DNA of 47,535 nt, taken from Robiginitomaculum sp. Its GTDB lineage: Bacteria; Pseudomonadota; Alphaproteobacteria; Caulobacterales; Maricaulaceae. How positions within the stretch are numbered: the first letter of the stretch is position 1; the number at the start of each line of letters is the position of its first letter. Shown in pieces: positions 16,252 to 24,691 of the stretch. The stretch is from contig NVVV01000066.1 of the NCBI GenBank assembly GCA_002733495.1, positions 1 to 47,535 of the forward strand, in the 5' to 3' direction. The notes below the pieces were generated by a model. That model made no database searches. It worked only from the letters and a program-made list of their open reading frames with translations, and had not been told where the DNA came from. Position numbers and translations under genes: made by a program.

Positions 16252-17307
16252 ATGTCGGCACCAGCTAAGGCAAAGCAAAAAGATAATCAAAAGCACGCCA
16301 AAACTATAATAAGCATGCTAGCTGATTTGGGGTTGGAGACAACGCCAAACAATTATCAGCTATTCTACAGCTTTGTGGCCGATAAAAACCCAAGTCTGGC
16401 AAAAGAGCTTCGCTCTCTTATTGCTGACAAGTCTCTTGATCAGGATATGTGCGACAAATTGCACAAAAAATATTTCTGCGGCGTTGATATGGTTGATCAG
16501 ACCTTGCAGACAGGCGGAAAATTCAGCGAAGAAATCAACGCCGTCCTGCGCATGCTGGCTGCGGCTGAACGCAATGCCGTTGAATATGAAAAAACATTAT
16601 CTGGCGCGACAGATATTCTTGAGCATGCCAGCGGTGACACGCCTCTAAAGGACATGGTTGATACACTTCTGGCTGCCACGACAAAGATGAACGAGCATAC
16701 GGCAGATTTGGAACGCAAATTGAACCAGACCACTGCTGAGGTGAATACCTTGCGCGAAAATCTGGAAAAAGTACGTACCGAAGCCATGACAGATGCTTTG
16801 ACCGGCATAGCCAACCGCAAGCGCTTTGATGAATATATTTTACAACAATGTAATTCCGCTGAGCATAGTAATGAAAACCTTAGCCTGATCCTTTGTGACA
16901 TTGACCACTTCAAGCGATTTAACGACACATGGGGCCATCAAACAGGCGATCAAATCATCCGCTTTGTGGCCAGTTGCCTGCAACGTTATGCCTCCAAAGC
17001 GCATCTGGTGGCCCGCTATGGTGGCGAGGAATTTGCCGTGATCATGCCTGATACGGATGAGAAAACAGCCTTTGATCTGGCGGATAATATTCGCGCCAGT
17101 GTCGAATCCAAGAAATTACTAAGAAAATCCACCAATGAAGATATGGGTACCGTGACGATTTCTCTGGGTGTCGCCCAATATGAGTCAAACGATTCTATTG
17201 AAGAGCTGATTGAACGCGCCGATGAAGCCCTCTATCGCTCCAAGCATGCCGGGCGGAACAAGGTCTCGCTTTCCAGCACTGAAAAGGCCGGACGCAGCGC
17301 AGCATAA
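16252..17307 (+). CDS. Diguanylate cyclase (GGDEF domain)
   Basis: 351 residues, no membrane segment or signal peptide. The N-terminal 130 residues are a helical region containing TPNNYQLFYSFV, of a type common in alphaproteobacterial cyclases, followed by a coiled coil (about 145-180, MNEHTADLERKLNQTTAEV). The catalytic domain starts DALTGIANRKRFDEY, contains LCDIDHFKRFND and the active A-site GGEEF at 257-261, so c-di-GMP synthesis is likely. At the place of the inhibitory RxxD site the sequence is SKAH, so product inhibition is probably lost. The gene is monocistronic and convergent with the small secreted protein gene. Confidence 0.9.
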   Translation: MSAPAKAKQKDNQKHAKTIISMLADLGLETTPNNYQLFYSFVADKNPSLAKELRSLIADKSLDQDMCDKLHKKYFCGVDMVDQTLQTGGKFSEEINAVLRMLAAAERNAVEYEKTLSGATDILEHASGDTPLKDMVDTLLAATTKMNEHTADLERKLNQTTAEVNTLRENLEKVRTEAMTDALTGIANRKRFDEYILQQCNSAEHSNENLSLILCDIDHFKRFNDTWGHQTGDQIIRFVASCLQRYASKAHLVARYGGEEFAVIMPDTDEKTAFDLADNIRASVESKKLLRKSTNEDMGTVTISLGVAQYESNDSIEELIERADEALYRSKHAGRNKVSLSSTEKAGRSAA

Positions 17308-17354
17308 AGCTTTCAGCCTACCGTAAAATTAATGCCGTACCTTAGGGCCAGGCC

Positions 17355-17837
17355 CTAGCCGTTCAGCATATCTATGCTAAGAAATTCTATGTGATCAATT
17401 TGCTGTTTGCTTACCCAAGGCGCAATAGCTTCGCGGATAAGGGGCAGAACACGTTCTTCATCGACTTCTGTGCGGGCCCCGTCTTTTCCAAACGGGTATT
17501 TGTGCGCGGTGCGTAAAATAGCATCACGCATAAAGTGGGCCTTTGACCGCATTTTCCAGGCATCAACATTGTCGTCTAGCACAACGCGGATGGCCAGAAA
17601 CGCATAATTGACCAAATGCCCATCAATAGATATTGGTGCCACGACAACGGGAATATCAACGGAGCGCAAGGATTGCGACGGATCCGGGATCTTATATTCC
17701 GGTATCACATCGTTTTTTATAGTCCACTCTGCCTTGATCCGGTTGCTTTTTCCTTTTTCGGATTTCTTGCCGCCCCCGCTTGCTAAAGCGGGGCTGCTGA
17801 TTAGCAAAGCCAAAGCCGTCATATAAACAAGGCGCAT
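17355..17837 (-). CDS. Small secreted protein of unknown function
   Basis: 160 residues from ATG 17837, chosen because AGAGGA lies eight bases upstream and the protein then begins with a clean signal peptide (cleavage near SPALA|S). An upstream in-frame ATG at 17864 lies inside the hairpin loop and is less likely. After a Gly/Lys/Ser-rich linker the mature part is a single domain with VDIPVVVAPISIDGHLVNYA and a C-terminal helix-strand end (HIEFLSIDMLNG). Its small-domain shape is faintly reminiscent of FliL-like periplasmic proteins, but I do not recognise the family. It follows thiL on the same strand, separated by a perfect hairpin covering its ribosome binding site. Confidence 0.75.
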   Translation of the reverse strand: MRLVYMTALALLISSPALASGGGKKSEKGKSNRIKAEWTIKNDVIPEYKIPDPSQSLRSVDIPVVVAPISIDGHLVNYAFLAIRVVLDDNVDAWKMRSKAHFMRDAILRTAHKYPFGKDGARTEVDEERVLPLIREAIAPWVSKQQIDHIEFLSIDMLNG

Positions 17838-17847
17838 ATCATTTATC

Positions 17848-17875
17848 CTCTTTGGGGGAACCATACCCCAAAGAG
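17848..17875 (-). promoter_or_regulatory. Perfect 10-bp hairpin between thiL and the next gene, covering its ribosome binding site
   Basis: CTCTTTGGGG (17848-17857) and CCCCAAAGAG (17866-17875) pair fully with an 8-base loop. On the minus strand it starts one base after the thiL stop, and its 3' arm runs into the AGAGGA used by the gene starting at 17837. No T-run follows, so it is not a typical terminator. When folded it should hide the ribosome binding site, so it may act as a translational switch or make translation depend on ribosomes finishing thiL. Confidence 0.6.
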
Positions 17876-17876
17876 T

Positions 17877-18863
17877 TCAAAAATGCGTAAACCCGCTTCG
17901 CCCGGCTACTTTACGGATACCATCTCCTTTATGCAGGTGTACACCTTCGCCCACTATGACCTTACCAATACGGGTCAGGGACACATCTAAACTGTGCGAC
18001 AGGGCAATGATTTTTTCTCGGTCTTGCCTGGGGGCACAAAAAAGCAATTCATAATCATCCCCCCCACCCATCAGGGTTTCACGAGCGCCATGCGTGTCTG
18101 TCTGTGCCTTGATCCACTGCCTGCCCGCCTCAGACAGGGGCACACGAAGCGGATCCAGCACCAAGGCGCACTGCCCGGCCTTGGCCAGATGTTCTGCATC
18201 GGCGATCAGGCCATCTGAAACATCCAGTCCACAATGCGCAATACGTGCCAATGCCTGCCCCAGCGTCAGTCTTGGCTCAGGATACTCATAGCGGCTAAGG
18301 ACATGTTCTTGCCGCGCATTGCTTAGGCCGCATGCACGACCTTGTGCAACCGCAAGGCCCAGATATCCATCGCCAATGGTGCCACTGACCCAGATGTCAT
18401 CCTCCTTTTGTGCGCCAGTGCGTCGCAACAATGGACCCTCTGCCCATCCCAGAACGGTAATCGAGATGGTAAACGGACCCTGCCCGCAAATGGTATCCCC
18501 ACCAACGAGCGCTATGCCAAAACGTTCCTGATCTTGCGCCAAGGCCTGCACCAAAGACTGCATATCATCGTCAGAGGGCGCGCCCGGCCACGAAATAGTG
18601 CTCAGATAAAATGCTGGCTTTGCGCCCATGGCGGCAAGATCGGACAAATTGGTGCGCAGGGCCTTGCTGGCAATCTGCGCCGGTGAGGCATTGGGCATGG
18701 TATGCACCCCAGCCTGCAGCATATCAGCCGCCATGACCAGCTTTCGCCCGCCATCAATCCATAATACGGCACCATCATCGGTTAGCCCAAGCGCCTCGGG
18801 CGTCCTGGCAGCTTGTTTTGCCAAGGCCTCTATAAACGCGAACTCGCCGCGCACGGGCGTCAT
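17877..18863 (-). CDS. thiL: Thiamine-monophosphate kinase
   Basis: 328 residues, full length. ThiL phosphorylates thiamine monophosphate to the diphosphate cofactor. The AIR-synthase-like fold is shown by the N-terminal GEFAFIEALA, the metal-binding LTDDGAVL and MAADML, the NLSDLAAMGAKP motif, LVGGDT, and the second-domain GLDVSDGLIADAEHL and MGGGDDYELLF. The start ATG overlaps the nusB stop by four bases (ATGA), so translation is coupled; no separate ribosome binding site is needed. Confidence 0.95.
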   Translation of the reverse strand: MTPVRGEFAFIEALAKQAARTPEALGLTDDGAVLWIDGGRKLVMAADMLQAGVHTMPNASPAQIASKALRTNLSDLAAMGAKPAFYLSTISWPGAPSDDDMQSLVQALAQDQERFGIALVGGDTICGQGPFTISITVLGWAEGPLLRRTGAQKEDDIWVSGTIGDGYLGLAVAQGRACGLSNARQEHVLSRYEYPEPRLTLGQALARIAHCGLDVSDGLIADAEHLAKAGQCALVLDPLRVPLSEAGRQWIKAQTDTHGARETLMGGGDDYELLFCAPRQDREKIIALSHSLDVSLTRIGKVIVGEGVHLHKGDGIRKVAGRSGFTHF

Positions 18864-19345
18864 GCGTTCAGCACGTCTTTGCGCTCATCACGGGCCAGCG
18901 CATCCAGCGCTGCGTTGACAAAACCCCGCTCCGGCCCTGAAAAGAAATCACCCGTAATGTCAGTGTACTCATCCAGAATAACTTTTGTCGGCGTGCCAGG
19001 CGCTTGCAGAATTTCAAAACTTGCGGCTCGTAAAATGCCCCGAACCGTGGCATCCAGCCGGTCCAGACGCCAGTTTTTGGCCAGATGCGCACTGATCGCC
19101 TTGTCGATGGCGGTCTGATGTTCGACAACACCGCGCACCAGTTTTTCAAAAAGCGCGATGTCGGCCACACCTTCTGCGCCGGTATCATCAACACCTTCAA
19201 GGCGGTTTTCCTTAAACTCTTCAATAACCCGCCGCGCACCCATGCCGCCAATATCCATCTGGAATAGAGCCTGCACAGCGCGAAGACGGGCCGTCCGGCG
19301 CTCGATCGCATGCTGTTTGGCGTGATTCTGTGCTGCGCTGTTCAT
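18860..19345 (-). CDS. nusB: Transcription antitermination factor NusB
   Basis: 161 residues, all-helical, from ATG 19345 (AAGGAAT upstream). NusB with NusE binds boxA in rRNA leaders. Family features: RTARLRAVQALFQMDIGG at the N-terminus, the central WRLDRLDATVRGILRAASFE and the C-terminal GFVNAALDALARD, which are the conserved NusB blocks. It precedes thiL, the usual order. In many alphaproteobacteria nusB follows the riboflavin genes; here it is 91 bases downstream of nrdR with no rib gene between. Confidence 0.94.
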   Translation of the reverse strand: MNSAAQNHAKQHAIERRTARLRAVQALFQMDIGGMGARRVIEEFKENRLEGVDDTGAEGVADIALFEKLVRGVVEHQTAIDKAISAHLAKNWRLDRLDATVRGILRAASFEILQAPGTPTKVILDEYTDITGDFFSGPERGFVNAALDALARDERKDVLNA

Positions 19346-19436
19346 CAAACATTCCTTATTGAGCTGATTTGGCTCTGTAGCCTGCGCGCGTCATGACCAC
19401 CAGCCAAAGACACAGACTGGGCTGCAAAATACGCGT

Positions 19437-19895
19437 TTATGGCTTATCCAGTTTTTCATCGGCAATGAAGCGCGCAAAATCGCTGCTTTCGGTAAAGTCC
19501 TTATAAACAGAGGCATAGCGCACATAGGCCACAGGATCGAGATTGGCCAGGGCCACCATAACCTTCTGGCCAATGCGTTCGGAGGATATATCCATATCCC
19601 CCTCCCCTTCTAACCGGCGCACAATCGAGGAAACCAGCTGTTCAATCTGTTCGCGTTCCATGGGACGTTTTTGCATGGCCACCAGAACTGAGCGCAGCAG
19701 TTTTTCACGATCAAATCGTACCCGGCGACCCGAGCGTTTCACTACGGTCAGATCACGCAATTGCACCCGTTCAAATGTCGTGAAGCGCTGACCGCAGGAC
19801 TGGCACTGGCGCCGCCGCCGGATGGCCGCGCCATCTTCGGCAGAACGCGAATCCTTGACCTGCGTATCTTCACTGGAACAGAACGGGCACCGCAT
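19437..19895 (-). CDS. nrdR: Transcriptional repressor NrdR
   Basis: 152 residues, standard length. The N-terminal zinc ribbon has CPFC (3-6) and CQSC (31-34); the ATP-cone domain follows ([19 protein letters not shown]). NrdR represses ribonucleotide reductase genes by binding NrdR boxes and senses ATP/dATP. Its ATG shares one base with the glyA stop (TAATG), so it is coupled to glyA, the standard arrangement in proteobacteria. Confidence 0.96.
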   Translation of the reverse strand: MRCPFCSSEDTQVKDSRSAEDGAAIRRRRQCQSCGQRFTTFERVQLRDLTVVKRSGRRVRFDREKLLRSVLVAMQKRPMEREQIEQLVSSIVRRLEGEGDMDISSERIGQKVMVALANLDPVAYVRYASVYKDFTESSDFARFIADEKLDKP

Positions 19896-21202
19896 TAATG
19901 CAAATCTCCATAGAGAGGATAGCGCGCCGTCAAGGCCTCGACTTCGGCACGAACATCGGCTTCCAGTGCTGCATCGCCTTCGGCGTTATCAGCCAGCGCG
20001 TCCAGTACCCGGACAATCATAGCGCCCACGGCCCTAAAGTCACCTTCCTTCAGCCCCCGTGTGGTTGTGGCCGGCGAGCCAATGCGAATGCCAGAGGTTA
20101 TGGTTGGCTTTTCCTGATCAAAAGGCACGCCATTTTTATTACAAGTGATATAGGCTCGTTCCAGTGCCTGTTCCGCCGCATTGCCCTTCACCCCCTTAGG
20201 GCGCAAATCCACCAGTGCCAGATGCGTATCCGTGCCGCCGGATACCAGGGCATAGCCCGCATCTTCCAGCTCCGTCGCCATGGCCTGGCAATTAGTGACA
20301 ACATTTTTGGCATAGGTTTTAAAGGACGGACGCAGGGCCTCGCCAAAGGCAACGGCCTTGGCCGCAATGACATGCATCAGCGGTCCACCCTGCAAGCCTG
20401 GAAAAATTGCCGAATTTATTTTTTTGGCAATGACGTCGTCATTGGTCAGAATCATGCCGCCGCGCGGGCCGCGCAATGTCTTGTGGGTCGTTGTGGTGAC
20501 AACGTGGGCATGCGGCAAGGGGCTGGGGTGCACACCACCGGCCACCAGGCCCGCGATATGGGCCATATCGACCATCAGATACGCCCCCACCTCGTCCGCA
20601 ATTTCCCGAAATACCGCAAAATTAATCGTACGTGGATAGGCAGAACCACCCGTAATGATCAAGGCCGGTTTGTGCTGGCGTGCCAGATCGCGCACTTCAT
20701 TCATATCAATCTGCGCGGTGTCTTCGCGTACGCCATAATGCATAGCATTAAACCATTTTCCAGACATGTTTGGCCGTGCCCCGTGGGTCAAATGCCCGCC
20801 TGCTGCAAGACTAAGGCCCAGCACCGTATCGCCAGGCTTGATTAATGCCAGAAAAACACCCTGATTGGCCTGACTGCCGGAACTGGGTTGAACATTGGCA
20901 AAACTTGCACCAAACAAGGTTTTGGCACGCTCAATTGCCAAACTTTCAACCACATCCGCATTGATACAGCCACCATAATAGCGCCGCCCCGGATAACCTT
21001 CGGCATATTTATTGGTGAATACAGACCCTTGGGCCTCCAAAACCGCGCGGGAAACTATGTTTTCCGAGGCAATTAACTCAATCTGCCGCGCCTGACGATT
21101 TTCCTCGCGCAATATAGCTTCAAAAACTTGAGCATCATCAACAGAAAGGGGGGCTTTAAAAAACTCGGTCATAGAAGACTGGGAAGTATTTTGATCGGTC
21201 AT
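19895..21202 (-). CDS. glyA: Serine hydroxymethyltransferase
   Basis: 435 residues. It interconverts serine and glycine with tetrahydrofolate, using PLP. The PLP lysine is in [30 protein letters not shown] and [14 protein letters not shown] near the N-terminus are highly conserved. AGGAG lies upstream of ATG 21202; an internal ATG at 21172 is possible but less supported. First gene of glyA-nrdR, transcribed away from mucR, with a shared 384-bp upstream region. Confidence 0.97.
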   Translation of the reverse strand: MTDQNTSQSSMTEFFKAPLSVDDAQVFEAILREENRQARQIELIASENIVSRAVLEAQGSVFTNKYAEGYPGRRYYGGCINADVVESLAIERAKTLFGASFANVQPSSGSQANQGVFLALIKPGDTVLGLSLAAGGHLTHGARPNMSGKWFNAMHYGVREDTAQIDMNEVRDLARQHKPALIITGGSAYPRTINFAVFREIADEVGAYLMVDMAHIAGLVAGGVHPSPLPHAHVVTTTTHKTLRGPRGGMILTNDDVIAKKINSAIFPGLQGGPLMHVIAAKAVAFGEALRPSFKTYAKNVVTNCQAMATELEDAGYALVSGGTDTHLALVDLRPKGVKGNAAEQALERAYITCNKNGVPFDQEKPTITSGIRIGSPATTTRGLKEGDFRAVGAMIVRVLDALADNAEGDAALEADVRAEVEALTARYPLYGDLH

Positions 21203-21586
21203 GGCGGTAAAACTCCTGCGCGCACACCCAAGATATGAGAATCAACGTGTAAATCCACTCTCACCCATGCACAACCAGCTTTTTATCATTATCTCTGTTT
21301 AGACAGCAGTGTTTTCATGAACCTGTACACACCCCTTTACCACCCTCAAATGCGAATCGTCTATTCACAACCAAAAGAGGATATATATTTTAATACGCAG
21401 CTTTAGGCGCAGTAACTGCAAGAAAAGGTCATGCTGACTTGAATGAAAACGTGGAATATCTATAATTTTTCAAATGCACTAACTGCAGATAATCTATTGC
21501 ACAAATAGCAAAATCATCCATACTCCACATTAGGCATTTTGTTCGCTCACAGAATAAAAACAAAATTATTATCGAGGATAATGCAT
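21203..21586. other. Divergent glyA/mucR intergenic region with repeated TAACTGCA
   Basis: This 384-bp region must hold the glyA and mucR promoters. I could not assign good -35/-10 pairs. The octamer TAACTGCA occurs at 21413-21420 and 21480-21487, and a third time inside the start of mucR at 21678-21685, which is more than chance would give in under 300 bp. The part near 21380-21540 is AT-rich. Confidence 0.4.
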
Positions 21587-22012
21587 ATGACTGACACCCC
21601 AGAGACCTCCCCAGAGCCAAACGAAAATATTCAGATGACAACGGATATTATTGCATCTTATGTTAGTAATAATGCGGTAACTGCAGACGAACTCCCAGCT
21701 CTGATCAGATCTGTGCACACAGCCATGTCTGATTTAAGCGCCCCTGCGGCGACGCAGATAAAGCAAAAACCGGCTGTGCCAATTTCACGTTCCATCACCG
21801 AAGATTATATGATCTGCCTTGAAGATGGCGCTAAGCTGAAAATGCTGAAGCGATATTTGCGCACACGCTATAGTCTGACACCGGACGAATATCGCCAGAA
21901 ATGGCGTCTGCCTGCGGATTATCCCATGGTGGCCCCGTCTTATGCGCGCCGCCGGTCCACCCTAGCCAAGGAAATTGGTCTGGGCAAAGGCTCTCGCAAA
22001 GCCAAAGGCTGA
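21587..22012 (+). CDS. MucR/Ros-family transcriptional regulator with degenerate zinc finger
   Basis: 141 residues from ATG 21587, with GAGGA eight bases upstream; an ATG at 21581 and a TTG at 21539 are less likely. The C-terminal half is the Ros/MucR domain: ICLEDGAKLKMLKRYLRTRY, then LTPDEYRQKWRLPADYPMVA and the basic ARRRSTLAKEIGLGKGSRK. In this family a C2H2-type zinc finger binds AT-rich DNA and silences surface, motility and virulence genes. Here the first Cys is kept but the second is Asp and both His positions (family RHLRTH) are Tyr and Arg, so zinc binding is probably lost, as in some rhizobial homologues that lack zinc. Confidence 0.88.
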   Translation: MTDTPETSPEPNENIQMTTDIIASYVSNNAVTADELPALIRSVHTAMSDLSAPAATQIKQKPAVPISRSITEDYMICLEDGAKLKMLKRYLRTRYSLTPDEYRQKWRLPADYPMVAPSYARRRSTLAKEIGLGKGSRKAKG

Positions 22013-22026
22013 ACGCTAGCCCATTT

Positions 22027-22839
22027 TTAAATTCTAACAACCATGCCGTCATAGGCTGGCTCAATACCCTGTGGCAGGCTTGCTTTTAACGTGGCATAGT
22101 CCAGCGTGATGTGCATGTTGGTCAGGATTGAGCGTGTCGGCTTTGCCTGTTCAATCCATGCTAGGGTCTGACCCAGATGGGCATGAGTTGGATGTGGTTC
22201 CTGGCGCAAGGCATCAACAATCCATAGATCAAGGCCCTCAAATAAAGGCCGACTGGCCTTGGGTATAGAAGAGACATCCGGCGCGTAGGCAATATTGTCA
22301 AAACGAAAACCAAGGGCGCGCATAGTCGGCCCGTGTTCCAGATCAATGGGCGTAATGGATATTGGTCCGCCGGGGCCGTCAATCTGAAACTCTGTACCCG
22401 GCTCGGGCATGTCTTGAGCCTCCAAAATGGCGGGATAGCCAGACCCTTCGGCCTGTTCAAAACAATAATCAAAGCGCCGGGTTAAAGTCTTTGTTGTCGG
22501 GGCGTCCATATAGACCGGCACACGTTTGCGCATGACATAGCAAATCTGGCGCAGATCATCGATGCCATGGGCCTGGTCTGCATGGTCATGGGTAAAGAGA
22601 ACCGCATCCAGGCGGCCAATCCTTGCGGCCAGTAATTGTTCTCGCATATCCGGCGAGGTATCCACCAGCACGCTGGTGGCTTCGCCGTTTTGGGCAAAGC
22701 GTTGCACCAGTATTGAGCAGCGCAAGCGCCGGTTGCGGGGCTCACCCGGGTCACAATTACCCCAGTTTGGGCCAATGCGCGGCACGCCGCCCGAAGAGCC
22801 ACAGCCAAGAATACGAATTTCCAACGGTCCACCGCCCAT
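22027..22839 (-). CDS. MBL-fold metallo-hydrolase (PhnP-like)
   Basis: 270 residues. The metallo-beta-lactamase fold is shown by ILGCGSSGGVPRIG at the start, the metal motif FTHDHADQAHGIDDLR (HxHxD), DLEHGP, and the C-terminal LTNMHITLDY. This is the PhnP/RNase Z-like group found in nearly all alphaproteobacteria after tatD; PhnP is a cyclic phosphodiesterase, but the role of these orphan homologues is not settled. Its start shares one base with the tatD stop (TAATG). Last gene of the minus-strand operon that starts with the carboxypeptidase, convergent with mucR. Confidence 0.87.
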   Translation of the reverse strand: MGGGPLEIRILGCGSSGGVPRIGPNWGNCDPGEPRNRRLRCSILVQRFAQNGEATSVLVDTSPDMREQLLAARIGRLDAVLFTHDHADQAHGIDDLRQICYVMRKRVPVYMDAPTTKTLTRRFDYCFEQAEGSGYPAILEAQDMPEPGTEFQIDGPGGPISITPIDLEHGPTMRALGFRFDNIAYAPDVSSIPKASRPLFEGLDLWIVDALRQEPHPTHAHLGQTLAWIEQAKPTRSILTNMHITLDYATLKASLPQGIEPAYDGMVVRI

Positions 22840-23636
22840 TATATCTGCTCCGCATCAGGGGCCTGCGCCCGCTTGAACAGGGCAAAAAAGTTCTGCGTCG
22901 TCTGGGCGGCGCTCTCTTCTTCCGTGCACCCCTTGATCTTGGCCAGACAGGCATTGATCAAAGGCAGATAGGCCGGTTCATTGCGCCGCCCGCGCTTGGG
23001 CACCGGGGCCAGATAAGGGCAATCGGTTTCCAGCAAAATTTTATCCATCGGCATAATATCCGCAATTATATCGCGCACGCTTTGCGCATTACGAAAACTG
23101 GCAATGCCATTGACGCTAAAATACCCGCCGCGCGCCGCCGCCATACGCGCCAGCTCTTCGCCAGAGGTATAAGAATGCAGGATAAATTCAAAATCCTCGC
23201 CCGCATTTTCCGCCTCCAGAAAGGTCATCATATCTTCGTCCGCTTCGCGCGTATGCAGCACCAGTGGCAAGCCGGTTTGCCGCGCCGCCTCGGCATGGGC
23301 GCGCAGATTGGTTAGTTGGTCATCCCGGTGACTATAGTCATAGTGATAATCCAGCCCGGTTTCCCCAATGCCAATAACCTTGGGATGCTCTGCCAATGCG
23401 CACAGCAGCCTTGAGGAAATATGCGGATCATCGCCCGCATGGTGCGGATGAATACCCAATGTGCACCAGATATCCGGGTCCATATCGGCCACTGCCAGCG
23501 CCCGGGAAAATTCACTCATCCGGCAACAAATGGTCGCCATCACCTGAACGCCTGCGTTGCGCGCCCGCACGAGCACGTCGTCAAGATCGCGCCCATAGGC
23601 TGGGGCATGTAAATTGGCGTGACTATCGATCAGCAT
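22839..23636 (-). CDS. TatD-family metal-dependent hydrolase (putative DNase)
   Basis: 265 residues, TIM-barrel. Motifs: the N-terminal MLIDSHANLHAP, IGETGLDYHYDYS with the metal-bridging Glu, LVLHTREADEDM, ILHSYTSG, and the terminal LLETDCPYLAPVPKRGRRNEP. The usual N-terminal HxH is HxN here; I recall the same change in other alphaproteobacterial members, so it may be a clade trait. TatD proteins are exonucleases or phosphohydrolases. It shares a stop/start base with holB upstream and the MBL gene downstream. Confidence 0.92.
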   Translation of the reverse strand: MLIDSHANLHAPAYGRDLDDVLVRARNAGVQVMATICCRMSEFSRALAVADMDPDIWCTLGIHPHHAGDDPHISSRLLCALAEHPKVIGIGETGLDYHYDYSHRDDQLTNLRAHAEAARQTGLPLVLHTREADEDMMTFLEAENAGEDFEFILHSYTSGEELARMAAARGGYFSVNGIASFRNAQSVRDIIADIMPMDKILLETDCPYLAPVPKRGRRNEPAYLPLINACLAKIKGCTEEESAAQTTQNFFALFKRAQAPDAEQI

Positions 23637-24691
23637 TAGACACCCCGCCTTTGTACCCTATGCGCAGACACCGTTCGCCATATGTCCTGTATCGCCTCAT
23701 ATACCACCTGCGCCGGGTCGAGATAAAGGCGGTCCACATCACTGGCGAGGCTCTGCACTCTGCCCCGTAATGCGAACCATGGCTCAAGGTTTGTTGACGC
23801 CTGCGCAGCGGTGCCTGCGCGGATTTCCTGCTCCAGCCGCAAAAGCAGAAGTTCAAAAAACAGCTTTCTTTGCGGGGCAGCCTTCACGAGTGCCAAGCGG
23901 CGGGACAAAGCGTGCGCCACCCCCTGACCAACCCCCGCGCCCCGGCTTACCAGCTGATCCACTTCTTTCCATAAACTGGTGCCATCTGAGGCCATAATGG
24001 AGAGCGCCCGGCCCGGACTGCCTGCGGCCAGTTGGCTGGCCAGATCAGCATCCTTGTCATCCGCCCCATTATCCATGGCGATTTTTCTGGTCAGATCCTG
24101 TGACAAGGGACGCAAGTCCAGCCGACGACACCGTGATCTAATCGTTGCGGGTAAACGCCCGGGCGCATGGGCTACCAGAATAACCATGGCATTTGTGGGT
24201 GGCTCTTCCAGCATTTTCAAAATGGCATTGGCGGCGTTTAAATTCATCTCGTCTGCCGCATCGATAATGCAGACCCGCCAACCGCCCTCACCCGCACGGG
24301 TTTGAAACAAACCCGCCATGCGCCGGACTTCGTCCACCGTAATTTCGCCGCGCCAGCGTTTTCGTTTCTCATCAAACGGGCGACGCAAAACCAGCAAATC
24401 CCCATGGCTCATGGCCGCAATGCGCAAAGAGACCGGGTCCGTCGGATCCGCCCCCAACACGCCATAGTCTGCGTCGGGCTTTGCCCCCAGCATCCTTCGT
24501 GCCATGCGATAGGCCAGCGTTGCCTTGCCAATCCCGCGCGGCCCACAGATCATCCAGGCATGATGCATATGGCCAGATTGATGAGCATCTTCAAAGGCCT
24601 GTTCGGCGGCTTCATGGCCTAAAAGAGTATAGGATTCGCGAGGGCTTGGGCACCCTTGTGCCCGGTCCGGCTCGTCCACATCCACGCTCAT
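23636..24691 (-). CDS. holB: DNA polymerase III subunit delta'
   Basis: 351 residues. Clamp-loader AAA+ subunit. Visible are the P-loop-like GPRGIGKATLAYRMARRML, the sensor region IIDAADEMNLNAANAILKML with conserved LLEEPP-like LEEPP, and the SRC motif TIRSRCRRLDLRPL. The start overlaps the tmk stop by four bases (ATGA) and the stop shares a base with tatD. The tmk-holB-tatD order is standard for proteobacteria. Confidence 0.94.
   Translation of the reverse strand: MSVDVDEPDRAQGCPSPRESYTLLGHEAAEQAFEDAHQSGHMHHAWMICGPRGIGKATLAYRMARRMLGAKPDADYGVLGADPTDPVSLRIAAMSHGDLLVLRRPFDEKRKRWRGEITVDEVRRMAGLFQTRAGEGGWRVCIIDAADEMNLNAANAILKMLEEPPTNAMVILVAHAPGRLPATIRSRCRRLDLRPLSQDLTRKIAMDNGADDKDADLASQLAAGSPGRALSIMASDGTSLWKEVDQLVSRGAGVGQGVAHALSRRLALVKAAPQRKLFFELLLLRLEQEIRAGTAAQASTNLEPWFALRGRVQSLASDVDRLYLDPAQVVYEAIQDIWRTVSAHRVQRRGV

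Noticed and set aside
17331..17350. Terminator between the cyclase and the secreted-protein gene
   Set aside because: TAGGGCC/GGCCCTA has practically no loop and no T-run; evidence too weak for a call.
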